This document shows, piece after piece, positions 1 through 10,763 of a stretch of DNA of 64,000 nt. Origin of the DNA: Cristatella mucedo. Its lineage: Eukaryota > Bryozoa > Phylactolaemata > Cristatellidae. Position 1 is the stretch's first letter; every line of letters starts with the position of its first letter. The stretch is from contig WPIO01000078.1 in NCBI GenBank assembly GCA_009760855.2, forward strand, positions 542,501-606,500, read 5' to 3'. The position numbers were made by a program, and so were the translations under genes. Below the pieces are notes generated by a model. The model had not been told where the DNA came from. It ran no database searches and saw only the letters and a list, made by a program, of their open reading frames with translations.

Positions 1-1590
1 TAATAATAGCTAAATAAAAAATAGAAAACTAATAATAGCCAAAGCAGCATTGACCTCCATCTTCTCTTGAACAATCTCTTGCCAAGCTCCACTGCCACAG
101 GCCTAATGCAAAAAAGTGGTAGAAGAGAGAACAGCACACGATAGACCAGCCGAAGAAGCACTACAAGTTCTACAAGGTCAAAATGAGGACAGCCCCACAT
201 ACAGTGTTGTAAACGCCTGCAGCAGGTGCAGGAGCAGCTTGAGATCAAGGAGTGCAGTCGTGGTGAACATTGAAGGTGATAAAGATTTTGACTTACGACC
301 TTTGCCAGACCACGAACAACTGAAATTTCTTTCGTATTACTCATTACTCTGACTAGAAGGCACATCTGGTAGCTAAACATGGTACTCTACTTTTTATACG
401 GTGCCCTAAAAAGCTAGGATTCTACTAAATAATCATGCTCACGGGCTTATTCTTTTGGCAAGCCCTATGAAAACGGCAATTAAATTGTCCTTCCCAGCTG
501 GCATCACCGAACTGGTTAGTCACTGCAGCAGACAGCCTTCAACTATGGAAATAGAAAGAGAAATGGCGGGTGAACTGGCCATGCAAGCAGACTGTGGGGG
601 AAATGTGTTAGAAAGAAGGCGATAATCAAAGAAGTGATCCAGACTGCAAACACTCAAGGCCAGTCTCACCGAGGCAGCACTGATTTTTTAATGTAAGTTC
701 ACTGGTTCCGGCTATCTGTTTTTTGGGGGTCTGTAAAGAATGTCGCAAGTCAGGGTTGATATAAAAGCACAACTCAAAACCTTCCTTTCGAGGACAGTGG
801 CCTCTCCAACGATAGCTTAAAGGCATGCATTGCATCAAGGGTGGCTCACTCTACGTAACAACAATAACCCGAGGATCCATAATGCAACCGTCACCAATTG
901 CCAGCAGTCATCGAGTACCAGCATCTGAACGCAGCAGTCACGGTGATCGCATCCTCGTATATACGGTAATAATAATAATAATAATAGAATGATATGTGTA
1001 CAGCACCCCAACAGAACTCAATTCCTTTCTTTCTATGCACTCAACGTATCCTGAAAAGGAAGCACGTCAGTTGTTGAGGAATAACATTCACGATGCCAGC
1101 AAGCATACACGCACGAATGACGATTCACGCAGACCCAGCAAATGCCGTGAGGAACAGGTGGGTTTTCGCCTTCTTTTTAAACGTCATAAAGTCAGGGAAC
1201 GTCGAAATATCAGAAGGGAGTGAATTCCATGCTTTGGGAGCATATGAACTAACGATTTGGTAAGGCCTCGGATCGAGGACACGATGCAGCTACTCCATAG
1301 AAAGTTGCTCCACTCTCCTGCTGGGCCTCACTGATGACGTTGAGAGTTGAGCTACTCATTCACAAAACTGCCGGCAAATGTGGCAACGAACCGCGCCTTG
1401 CTCAGGACATCAAAGACATTCCTAGTGCATTCGGGGGGCGTGTGCTCACGGGGATGCGCACTGGGCGACCGGGCGCTTTACACAAACTTCGAACCGACGC
1501 AGCGATGCAACGGCCGGCATTAATTGAAACGAAACAGCACGACCACACCGACAGGAAGTCGGCATCAGCAGCAGCAGCGAGCTAGCTCAC
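1..1590. other. no gene recognised; probably an AP1G intron
   Basis: This stretch lies 3' of AP1G exon 3 on that gene's strand, so it is presumably intronic, because the rest of the gamma adaptin must be encoded further left. I looked on the minus strand for the next conserved exon and saw none. A short AAT run is present at about 967-987. Nothing else is supportable. Confidence 0.5.
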
Positions 1591-1732
1591 CTTTTTCTTG
1601 AGATACGCGTTGGTTGATTTTATGTGCTTTTCAACGTCGCTCGCCAGGTCGCGGCCCATCTCAGGCGAGCAAATGTTGCCCAGACAGCAGAGAGCCAGCG
1701 CGACCACGTACTGAGTCTGATGGCTCAAGTCG
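1591..1732 (-). CDS. AP1G1: AP-1 complex subunit gamma, exon 3 (partial gene)
   Basis: This is the third coding exon of the gamma-adaptin large subunit of the AP-1 clathrin adaptor, which sorts cargo between the trans-Golgi network and endosomes. Read on the minus strand it follows a CTACCTAG acceptor and ends in AAAAAG before GTGAGC. The translation contains [30 protein letters not shown] and STNAYLKKK, the conserved helical repeats of the adaptin trunk near residues 105-155. Splicing from exon 2 is in phase: two bases of a codon there and one base here. No stop or frameshift is seen. The gene continues beyond position 1, so only about 155 of the usual 820 or so residues are in the window. 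AP1G1 versus AP1G2 cannot be separated here. Confidence 0.93.
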
Positions 1733-3504
1733 CTAGGTAGAGAAAGCGCAAACGGAGAGCGCAATGCTGCGGGTCAGTGCACTAAGCACGAAGCAGCGAC
1801 ACGATCGCCTGCAGCCGGTTCACAGGCTGCCAGGCAGCCGCAGAGCCAGGTCGACAGAGCCAGCTGTGTGCCAGTGTGCTGACGGCGCCCGACTAATGAA
1901 GGAGGGAGAGCGCTCGCGAGCAGTCTGAGGCTGGCTCAAGCTTGGAGTGGCGTCGCAGAGGCTGGCAAGCTAAGGCGATGCGTCGTCGCGCTATTCGGCC
2001 AAGTTCCACTTCCGTTCAATCTTCACACCCTTTCATCCTGCATAAAATCTGTGGCATAGGCACATCGCCGCTTCCAAACCGGTAACCACCGTGCCGTGAC
2101 TCCTTACTCCTTTGTCTACGAACTCGAGGCGACTGCAAGCATGAAGTCGGCATGAAGCGCCACCCACGCTCGAGGAGCGTCTTCTGCAGGCACGCCTGCT
2201 CGGAGGCAGAGGCCGCGCAGAGCTCGAGGAGCCAGAGGCCAGGCTGACAACTGCCACGCACCGACAGCTCAGACATCTCCCCCCCCCCGAAATCAGCACA
2301 GCGAGCGCAGTCTGCTCAGAGAGGAAGGATTCGGCGGCACAGCGAGTCAAACTTTCCAGGCCAGCCACTCCCCTCGCGCGAGAGTCGCAGGGCACGAGCA
2401 GCTGCTGCAGCAGCTGGCGAGGGGCTGCTTTGCTGCAGCCAGCCGGCTGCAGCGCTCTGATAGCCGAACAGCCCAGCGAAACTGCTCGCTCGCCCGGCCG
2501 GAAGGTGGGCGGGCTCTGGTCACCTAAACTCGGTTGCTAGCCAGCTCTAGCCCGCTGCCTGCCGGTAGTCAGGACTGCGCAAAAGATTAATCGAAGTACA
2601 AAGGTGGAAAGCCATCACCTGACAGCAAGACATGCGACAGACAAAACAGCAACAGAACTCGGAGTGCTCTACTCCCTTGCTGGCCGGTCGAGGAGTGGCG
2701 GCATTACAAACTGTAGATGCATACGAAGGCAAGCATAGGTCAACAGTCCACTCCACGTTTCGCCAGGTCAGCTTAGTCGCTGTTCCAGTTTATTGCAGAG
2801 CCTCTCGATGAAGCTGCTCAAGGGTTGAAGGAAAACAGGTAAACAGTGCCGTCGTTTTTATGCTCAGCATGCGACTTTGCCTTCCGGCACCAAATGGCTG
2901 GTGCACCAGCCGGTTTCAGCATATCAGGCTCTGTGCCAGGTCCTAGTGGCTTTGCAGCCATGTTATCTTATGAGAACTCGGTAGCAGGAAAAGTGAAGAT
3001 ATGCTTTTTCACCGGTAAAATTTATACAGCAGCAGACGAGCTTAATGCTTTTATTTCGTTTGCACTGTCCAACTTTGTGTAATTGAAGGATTGCCTACTC
3101 CAGCCTCAAACCCACGACCGAGACCACCCGCTCATTAATTTATTCTTCACTTAGTAGGGGGAGGAGGGCTTTTCTGCAGTACGCTTTCTTTGACCACCAT
3201 CGAACAAGTGCTAACTGAGCATGCTGCATGAGAGTCAGGAGCCAGGACGTATCTATCTATCGATGCCAAGGCGCCGAAGGACGAGGAACACACGAGCCTC
3301 GTTCCCAGAAAGAAACCTCGGCCATAGCTGGAGCAGTGTAGGGCGCTCGGGCGGCAAAGTGAGAATCCACACAGCGGCTGCAGCACTCCTTCCTGTACTT
3401 CAGCAGCTGCTGTGCGCACGGCTCGCTGGCTGGCTCCAGCTGTAAAGAGCACAACTGCCTGCCGACCTAGCGCTGTGGTACCCCACCCCCCCCCCTGTGC
3501 AAGG
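1733..3504. other. AP1G intron 2, right-to-left part, no gene recognised
   Basis: This is GC-rich sequence between AP1G exons 3 and 2. It has many short overlapping open frames on both strands but none with a recognisable domain. Short poly-C/G tracts are present near 2281 and 3481. I see no RNA gene or terminal inverted repeats here. Confidence 0.5.
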
Positions 3505-4107
3505 CGTCATGTTCCAAAGTGACCTTTCATTAGACGACCACGTCAGCTCCACAGCAGTCATGTCTGCCTGCTTTCAGCTATATAACACTTCCCAAATTGG
3601 GGCTTATTTAGACAGGAATACCACATCTAAATTGGTACACATTTGTGACATCCAGCTTCGAGTTCTGTAACTCACTGCTTGCTGGTCTACCGGCCTGTGC
3701 ACTCAGGCACTTACAGCTGGTGCAAAGCTCTGCAGCTAGCTAGGCTTGTCTGTCGTGAGTGGCAAAGTCGCTACATCACACCACTTCTCGCCGACCTGCA
3801 CTGGCTCCCAGTCAAGCAACGCATCGACTTCAAGGTTTTGACACTCCCTTTTAGGTCCCTTCATTCTTTGGCTCCAGCCTATCTATCATATCTACTGCCC
3901 CACCAGGCTAAGCATCGTACCACTCACTTTTCGGAATCTAAATGTTTACCTATACCTCGAACAAACCTCAAATCCTTTGGAGACAGTGCCTTTAGTTCCT
4001 ATGCTTCCAAAGCCTAGAACTCACTCCCGACTTTTGTCACGACATCTCCCGACTTGACCACATTTAAAAAGAAACTAAAAACGCACCTACTAGGCACAGA
4101 ATTTAGT
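3505..4107 (+). mobile_element. LINE family 1 copy, 5'-truncated reverse-transcriptase C-terminus
   Basis: The C-terminal part of a CR1/L2/jockey-like LINE protein is readable: LSLDDHVSST near 3530, then HWLPVKQRIDFKVL at about 3796-3840 and PRTNLKSFGD near 3955. A stop interrupts the conserved KAWNSLP position near 4015, and other frames are needed upstream, so the copy is dead. It ends in an AAT run at about 4107. The same protein tail recurs in the copies near 18.7, 34, 36.5, 41 and 55 kb. Confidence 0.85.
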
Positions 4108-4614
4108 AAAAATAATAATAATAATGCACTTGATAAAGCGCCCTCAGAGAACTTAATCTCTTTCTAGGTGCTTTACATTTGCTGCAAAGTGAAATACAAT
4201 TGAATGGTAAGTAAAATCATGCTTGAAAAACAAAAAAATGAATAATATGGTTATGGGTGACATGCACAGGGTCAGCATGCAAATGTGGTTAGTGGCAGCA
4301 TACACAGTGTCAGTACGCATAAGCACACCAAGGACGAATCACAGGGACCCACTAAATGCTGTCCTAAATAGGTGTGTTATTTAGTGGGTCCCAGTGATTC
4401 GTCCTTTGTGTGCTTATGCGTGCTGCCACTGTGGCTGCTGCCATTAATCACACTTGCATGCTGACCCTGTGCATGCCACCCTTAACCATGTTATTCTTGT
4501 TGTTTATTGAGCATGCTACCACTAACCATTCAATCGTGCTTCCTTTGTAGTAAATGTAAAGTGCCTACAAAGAGATTGAGTTCTCTGAGGGTGCTAAACC
4601 AAATGCATTATTAT
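4104..4614. repeat. inverted pair of LINE family 1 3' ends
   Basis: The left arm (about 4104-4372) is the LINE family 1 3' UTR in minus orientation, beginning with the AAT tail. The right arm (about 4378-4614) is the same 3' UTR in plus orientation ending in an ATTATTAT tail. The arms meet at CCCACTAAATG and its complement around 4350-4400, with only a few bases between them. Together they form an imperfect palindrome of about 500 bp in AP1G intron 2. Confidence 0.8.
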
Positions 4615-4820
4615 GAGGTGCACGGTACTTCCGGTTCCCTAGTCGCGCTTTTGGTTACAGAACCTGGCTTCCTGAGCCTGAAAAGCATAGACCGGCAAAC
4701 GAAGTGTGCCACGGCAATGTGTGAGCAATAAAAGGTACACTTGTTGAGTTTGAGCGAATACCACTGCCACTGATAATAGGCAAACTTAACGAACGAGAAA
4801 AAGCTTTGCAAACGTGGTAC

Positions 4821-4945
4821 CTTTTTAGGCAATTGGTCACCAAAATGTGCACTTCCGCTCTCTCGTCGAGTAGAAGCATGGCTCCCAGGTACCCTATCCT
4901 CTTGTCAGAGAAGCGTGGCGACGCGATCAGCTTCATGCACTCCAG
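4821..4945 (-). CDS. AP1G1: AP-1 complex subunit gamma, exon 2
   Basis: Read on the minus strand this exon begins after TTGCAG and ends before GTACCA. It encodes a highly conserved adaptin segment containing [19 protein letters not shown] and [14 protein letters not shown], followed by VTNCLK. These correspond to about residues 69-109 of gamma adaptins, in the N-terminal trunk helices that contact Arf1 and the sigma subunit in the AP-1 core (family knowledge). The exon enters in phase 0 and leaves two bases to be completed by exon 3. Identity to animal gamma adaptins is obvious by eye and the frame is intact. Confidence 0.95.
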
Positions 4946-5187
4946 CTGCAACGCAAACAGCAGCAGCAGCCGCGGTAAGCTCGGCGGCAGCACAGGCCGT
5001 AGCGACGCAGCGTCAGACGTGTCCACTCTGGCCTCGGAGGCGGCGCTGCAGCGCACACCTCGCTGCAGACACTTGGGCGACCTGGGCAAGGTGCCCTGTG
5101 TCACCGGCGCCCTGGACCAACGGTCGCCTTGGGTCAACGGTGGCCTGCGATAGTAGCGGCACAGGGTTTTCGAGCAGCGTGGCTCAC

Positions 5188-5412
5188 CTGTCCAAAGTGG
5201 GCGGGGTAGCCCAGCATGTATATGTACAGGGCTTTGGCCATGTTGCGGCACCTGTATGCGCTGTCCTCGTCCCTGAAGCTGTTTCGGATGTCGGCGCACT
5301 CTTTGTTGATTATTGCTCGCTCTTCCGCATTCGTCTTCGCAGTTCGAATGTCGCGTATTAGGTCGCGGAGCCGCTTTGGCGCGGGCGCCATCGCTTCCTG
5401 CAATGCAGTCAT
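5188..5412 (-). CDS. AP1G1: AP-1 complex subunit gamma, exon 1 (start)
   Basis: This is the first coding exon of gamma adaptin. Two in-frame ATGs are possible: 5412-5410 (MTALQEAM...) and 5391-5389 ([15 protein letters not shown]...). The second matches the usual family start, so I prefer it. The earlier one follows TTTTCAG and may be upstream leader. Conserved features in order are [47 protein letters not shown] and PAHFGQ, ending at CAG before a GTGAGC donor. No disruption is visible. The GC-rich sequence just right of it probably holds the promoter. Confidence 0.93.
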
Positions 5413-7084
5413 CGACTGAAAATCGCAGTTGCAGGGAGCACGTGCAGCGAATGGTCTGCGGTGGCCGCGACGCGATGCCGAGTGAACGCGCGTGCACTTC
5501 CCGGCGATACCGGATGCAGGCATGCAAGCTTGTTTCCGAATCCCGGCTTCTCTGTTTGCTGTATCCCACCAGCCAGTATTCCGAGCCCGCGACTGACACG
5601 ACATGGCTAATCCTGACCGGAAAGCGCGAAGCAAGTCCCGCCCAGACCGAGCGCTGCGTCACATGCAGCCCTGCAGAGCTGCATGCTCAGCAGCCCAGCT
5701 ATCAGCGCCCTGAGAAAGCTCGAGGAGGCAAAAGGAGGGCGAGCGATTTTCATGCATCAGTGCTCAGCAGCAGCAGCACCGAAAGGATCACGCCGGGTAC
5801 ATTATGACGAGTCTTCCGGGTCGGCTTCGAGGGCAGCAGCTGCATCCGGCTGCCGACTTGCGCAGGCCGCGTCACGCCGAACAGACAGTGCTCTTTCTCT
5901 CGTGCAGCTGCCGTCCTCTACGAGGCTGAACAGACAGGCGGGCCGGCCAGGGTGCGCGGCCGGCGAATGGCAGCGCTCCAGGCGCCCTCCAATGAATCCC
6001 ACGGCTAACGGCTGCCAGAGAGGGACCGGGCGAACGTTTGGCATCAGGTAAAGCTAGCGACATCCCACGGCCAACCAGTCAAAGGGCAAGTTACCAAAAG
6101 GTGAGGACGACAATGGTAAAGCCTTGCTTGCCACACCAATTGATACTTGGGCGTCGTTTGCTCGAGCCAGCTGTACTTGAACGAACGAAATGTCTGGAAA
6201 GCTGTCCTGTGCTGGCATGGATTTTTTTCTTCTCCCTCTTTTTTGTTCCATATCAGCATTGCCCATCATCCGCCCCTTTTTTAAATATCTTCTAGTTTCT
6301 TTCTAATGCTGTCGTCCACGACAATGTGGCTTTCTCGTGCAAAAGTTGAACACCCCATCGTGTCTGACGACGACCCGGATCACATTTCGGTAATTAGCTG
6401 GCACGTGACCACAGCTGGGGAAAGGGTACGGTCACGAACAGGGCGCCTCGAGACCACAGAGGCCCGAAAAGATGGCTGGCGCAGCAGCAGGGCACCTGTC
6501 CTGGTGCAAGTGTGGCATGGTAGTTGGCAGCCAAAGGGGAGGGAGAAGAACCGCGCTGCGGTTCCCAGGCTAGGCTTGGCATGGCATACGGTAATGGCAA
6601 GAGCCATTAGACACGCAATCAAGGATCAATCGTGCCGAGGATCGATCAAGCACTGCCGGCTGCTCACTGCAGGACGGCGGCCGGCAACAAGTTGGCCAGC
6701 CAGCACTTGACGAAGCTCTCGCAACTATCGGCAGCGCTTCTGCGGCAACGTCTGACGAAAATTAGCGCATGCCACCCCCCTGTCACTTTGCATATGCTAG
6801 CAGGGATAAGTGGCTAGAAAACTCAAAGTGCGTGGGCGAGCATGCAAACGAAGCGCTGAAGTGATAGGCAAGGCAGACCGAGACCGTGCGCGGTCATCGG
6901 CGCAGGGGCTGCGCTGCAAAGGTTGCCACCCTCCCTGCCGATGAGTCTGCCGATGTCCGCCGCAGGGTGGCGCAGATCGGCAGCTCGCGATGCGAGCTAT
7001 ATGTCACGTGACCACACTCGAATCTTCACGCATGCTCGCCACACGCAGCCGTGCTCGCCACACGAGACACAGTTTGCAAAGTGA
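5413..7084. other. upstream region of AP1G, no gene recognised
   Basis: This is GC-rich DNA with frequent CG dinucleotides up to about 6050, placed where the AP1G promoter and 5' UTR should be. Open frames here have no recognisable domain and look like by-products of GC richness. The right part (6100-7080) shows nothing I can assign. Confidence 0.45.
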
Positions 7085-8398
7085 ATGCCGCCAGCAGGAT
7101 TTGGCTACCAAGTTCTGCACGGGCAAAAGGTGGGCGACAGAAGGGAGCAGGAGCAGGACGACACGGTGCAGGACGAAAGACACGCTGACAACCCTAGTAA
7201 CAGCCAGGTCTGCTCGTTTCTCGACTGTTTGGAGAATTTTGGTTTGGTCCAACACGGTAATCATACCACGAACGTCGGTGGCCATAATCTAGATCTCGTG
7301 ATCACTAAGGATGTCTTCCCCACTGACCTTGAGGTGTGCCCGCTGACCCTCTCGGATCATTGTTCGGTCTCGTTTACTGTTCCTGCTCCCTTGTATGTAC
7401 AGGGTAATGTCCAACTTGTCCAGCAACATAACTTAAAAAGCCTTGACATAGACACATTTTTGAAATTTGTTTGTGATGCAGGTCTTCCTTCTTGATCTGC
7501 ACCCAGACTCGACCGACAGCCTCAATGCCCTCACTGGTGCAGTGAACATGACACGCAGGAGTGCTCTTGACAAGCATGCTCCCGTTAATTCTATCCGTGT
7601 ACAGAATCATGAAGATTCCTTTCAACTTACAAAAAAACTTCAAAAGATTCACCGTGTTAAGTGTAGGCTTGAACGTCGTTTTAATAAATCTGGGTCGGAT
7701 GCAGATCTAATCAATTTCAAAAACTTCCATCGAGTTTACACCGGAAGCTTAAAAAAGCCAGGGCTCCTTTTTTCATTCCTGCCAGTCCGAACCAAAACAG
7801 ATTGACAAGACAGTAAACGATTTACAGGCCAATGCTGAGAGGTCTGACTCCCCAGATATTAACGGCGAAGCCGATACATTTTTCTGCCTTCTTTACTGAA
7901 AAAAATTGTGCACATTCATGCCTCCATAAAGCCCCCTCCGAGTAAAGCAGTTGTGGAATCACAACCTGTGACCTTTCTTAAAAGGTTTTCTGAGGTTTCT
8001 GCATGCAATGTGGCTACCTTAATAAGGTCTATAAAAAGGGCTCTCTCTTGAAGACCCTATACCATCATCTCTGTGGTCTTAACTGGTAGACCAACTTAGC
8101 CCTGCCATTAACCTAGATTTTTAATGCTTCCAGACCCATACTTAAAAAGCCTGGATTAGATACAGAGGTCCTTGCAAACTACTGCCCAGTTTTCCTTCTT
8201 CCTTCCTTGTCAAAGATTCTTGAAAAAATTGTCGCTAAGCAGCCGGTCGCACATATTAAAAGGAATTAAACGGCAGAAACATTTCAATCGGGGTTCAAGA
8301 GGCAGCACTCCACTGAAACTGCTCTCCTCTGTGTTAACAATGACATTCTATGTGGCAACGATGATGAGAATGCCACTGCCCTAGCTCTGCTAGATCTT
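7085..8398 (+). mobile_element. LINE remnant, endonuclease/RT linker region, left part
   Basis: Fragments of a non-LTR retrotransposon ORF2 in jumping frames. The first piece, CSFLDCLENFGLVQH... followed by NLDLVITKD and LTLSDHCSVSF (7200-7390), is the end of the apurinic-type endonuclease, where the SDH motif carries a catalytic aspartate and histidine. Next comes a linker with LDKHAPVNS (about 7567). The start of the reverse transcriptase, with FKRQHSTETALLCVN and ATALALLDL, lies near 8290-8398. Frames shift several times, so the copy is inactive. It is interrupted at 8399 by a SINE. Confidence 0.75.
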
Positions 8399-8547
8399 GC
8401 CGAGCTGGGTTGGTCCAGCGGTTAAGGTGCTCGCCCCGACGAAGGTCTGGCTGAGGTCGTGGGCTCGAGTCCTGAGGCATATGTGAAGCGCCTGAATAGA
8501 GATTTAGTTCTCTTGGGGCGCTATACAAATGAATTACATTATACTTA
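8399..8547 (+). mobile_element. SINE A (tRNA-derived) nested in a LINE
   Basis: The head resembles a tRNA with an A box (TGGTCCAGCGGTTAAGG, about 8411-8427) and a B box (GGGCTCGAGTCC, about 8461-8472). The 3' part GCGCCTGAATAGAGATTT...TTGGGGCGC resembles the hairpin end of LINE family 1. It ends in an ATTACATTATA-like tail. It splits the RT coding text exactly between ALLDL and SAAFDTIDH. A minus-strand copy is at about 21,105-21,250. It is not a functional tRNA: no clean cloverleaf is apparent and it carries a SINE body and tail. Confidence 0.8.
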
Positions 8548-8925
8548 TATCAGCTGCCTTCGACACCATTGATCACGATGTTCTACTTGAACGATTGAGA
8601 ACAACGATCGGCATTGCAAGTCCTAGACCGTGGAACTCGCTTCCACAATTCTTAGGAAAAGACAACGACTCTCTTGCTGCCGACTATGGCTCATCTGTTT
8701 CAGCGGTCCTGAGCTGCTACTTCCACGATACTTGCTACCTCAACTGCTCTCCTGACTCTGCTATGCTTCTCACTTTCTCTTTGTTGCGTGAGACGAAGCC
8801 TGTTGGCTACCGAATGAATTTGTACCGAAAGCCGCTTAGGCTGTGAGTGCACTAAACAAAACTCTCCTGCGTAACACCAACTTTATTTTTATGGCTTTGT
8901 GGAGGTACACACGGAGATACATCAG
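8548..8925 (+). mobile_element. LINE remnant, RT core joined to C-terminus and family 2 3' UTR
   Basis: Right of the nested SINE the RT resumes with SAAFDTIDHDVLLERL, which carries the FD of RT motif A. It then jumps directly to PRPWNSLPQFL, which is normally several hundred residues downstream, so there is a large internal deletion. The following text (CCGACTATGGCTCATC... GCCGCTTAGGCTGTGAGTG) defines LINE family 2's 3' UTR, also seen near 19.7, 26.7 and 30.0 kb. Confidence 0.72.
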
Positions 8926-9395
8926 CAACAATCAAGCCCTCCTCCTGTTTCCACAGGCAGCGGGCACCAGCAGATTGTGAGGAGACTAGGCTGCTGGGAA
9001 GAGTGTGGCACAACAAGCCTGCACCAGCATGAGAGGCAGCAGGAGAGTCATTGAGCAGGAGAAGCCAGGCTCCAGGTCGCCAGCCCTACGGTCACGTGTA
9101 GTAAGTGACCCCTCATCGATGCCCTCAGATGAGTTACTCCCAGCCCCATTCATCCTCCATGACAAGTGGGCGATTGCCCTGACAACTGCCGGGGGGGGGG
9201 GGACTCCATGCTCAACACATAGTGCCACTGGCTTAGACCTCTGGAAGCAGAGACTGGAGCAGTGGTCATCAGACCCTAACAGGTGGCTCGAGTACAAACA
9301 CGCACAGGCAGGCGCACACATGCGCACTCACGGGCATGCGGGCACAAGCGCGAGCAAGCACTCGCGCGGACACACACTTACTGGCGTGCGTGCGT

Positions 9396-9499
<104 letters not shown>

Positions 9500-9547
9500 C
9501 AATTCATTCGGACGTTGTCTACCTTCACCGACAACCCGAAATGATTC

Positions 9548-10092
9548 CACTGTCAAGTCGGCCTACATTCAGCTGAGGAACATTGACAAAATCAGGGCCC
9601 CTTTAGACACACAGCCCAACAGCCAAACTAGTTAGCGAGTTTGTGACATCGAGACACCCGACTCGCAGCCTGTGCCGTTAAGCAACAGCTGGTGCACAGC
9701 TCAGCAGCTCGTCTGGTCTGTCGTTGATCTCGGGTGGCTGCCACGACGTAACTGCCACTTCTGTCTGGGCTTTGCTGGATTCCTATCAAGCATCGAATCG
9801 ACTTCAATTCAGACTCACGAGTGCTAGCAGGTCGCTTCACTTGCCAGCACCAGCCTGCCTTTCTGCCATCATTGGTCGTCCAATGTGCCCTTCCACCCCC
9901 CCACCCCGACCGTTTTTCCAGTCGTCTCGAGCTAAATGACACTTTTTTGGTGATCTGGTGCCTTCAGTTCGGAGTGTGGACCAAATGTTCTATTGCGTAT
10001 CACTTTGCAGCAAATGTAAAGCGCCTAGAAAGAGATTAAGTTCTCTGAGGGCGCTTTATCAAGTGCAATATTATTATTATTATTATTATTAA
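9548..10092 (+). mobile_element. LINE family 1 copy, degenerate
   Basis: It begins with VKSAYIQLRN-like coding text near 9555, runs through a heavily mutated RT C-terminus, and ends with the family hairpin GCGCCTAGAAAGAGATTAAG (10,021-10,040) and an ATTATTATT tail. It lies directly after the CA microsatellite. Confidence 0.75.
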
Positions 10093-10344
10093 ATGTCCGG
10101 AGCTCGCCTAGGGCTTCAGTCGCCCACCCCTGCAATGACTGCATCCTTTTAAGTTTTAGCTCTCAAAACCACCAGTTCCACTCAGCTTTCACTTTGCCCC
10201 CAGTGGTGAACTTGTCTTTTTTGTTCTGGCGTATTTTGCATGTGCACCTGTACATAATCAGTGCATGTTACTAGCCAGTCGAGCTGTTAACCATCGACCC
10301 TGCGCTTCTTACGGTGTGCTTTTGGTATGCCGGTCTGAGCGTTA

Positions 10345-10432
10345 CACCATGCGCGAGTTGTAAAGCGCCTGGATATCGAGATTTGGTTATCTTGGGGCGC
10401 AATGCAAACAACTAATTACCATTATTATTACT
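10345..10432 (+). mobile_element. short LINE/SINE 3' tail
   Basis: The hairpin-type end GCGCCTGGATATCGAGATTTGG...TTGGGGCGC is followed by ATTACCATTATTATTAC. Only the extreme 3' end is recognisable. Confidence 0.6.
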
Positions 10433-10719
10433 TAGCCACACGCTGCTGACAGCAAGACAGCTGCATCCACCGACGTCTAGAGCTCAAACAGATGCTGCTG
10501 GTGCTCAGCTTCTGTGACCTTTCTTCTTCCCGTGACCTCGTGGCAGTGTGGCAGCTAGCACTAGCACTGCATCAGTGTGAGCAAGAATATTTAGCACGAT
10601 ACGGAATTGAACCTCGGAGCCTGAGCGTGCACATTGCCCTCCTTATTTCTATTTACTTTTGCTATGCTACGAACGGGGTAATCGCTAATACACGGCCAGT
10701 GGGCTGAGCGAACCCCTAG

Positions 10720-10721
<2 letters not shown>

Positions 10722-10761
<40 letters not shown>
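10722..10761. repeat. (CA)n microsatellite
   Basis: About 20 perfect CA units. Confidence 0.97.

Positions 10762-10763
<2 letters not shown>

Noticed and set aside
4655-5662. A single 335-codon minus-strand gene
   Set aside because: The open frame runs through the AP1G intron. Only exon 2 of AP1G in it is conserved, with clear splice sites on both sides.
8401-8480. tRNA gene
   Set aside because: A and B boxes are present, but no complete cloverleaf is seen. A SINE body and LINE-like tail follow and the unit recurs elsewhere, so it is a SINE.
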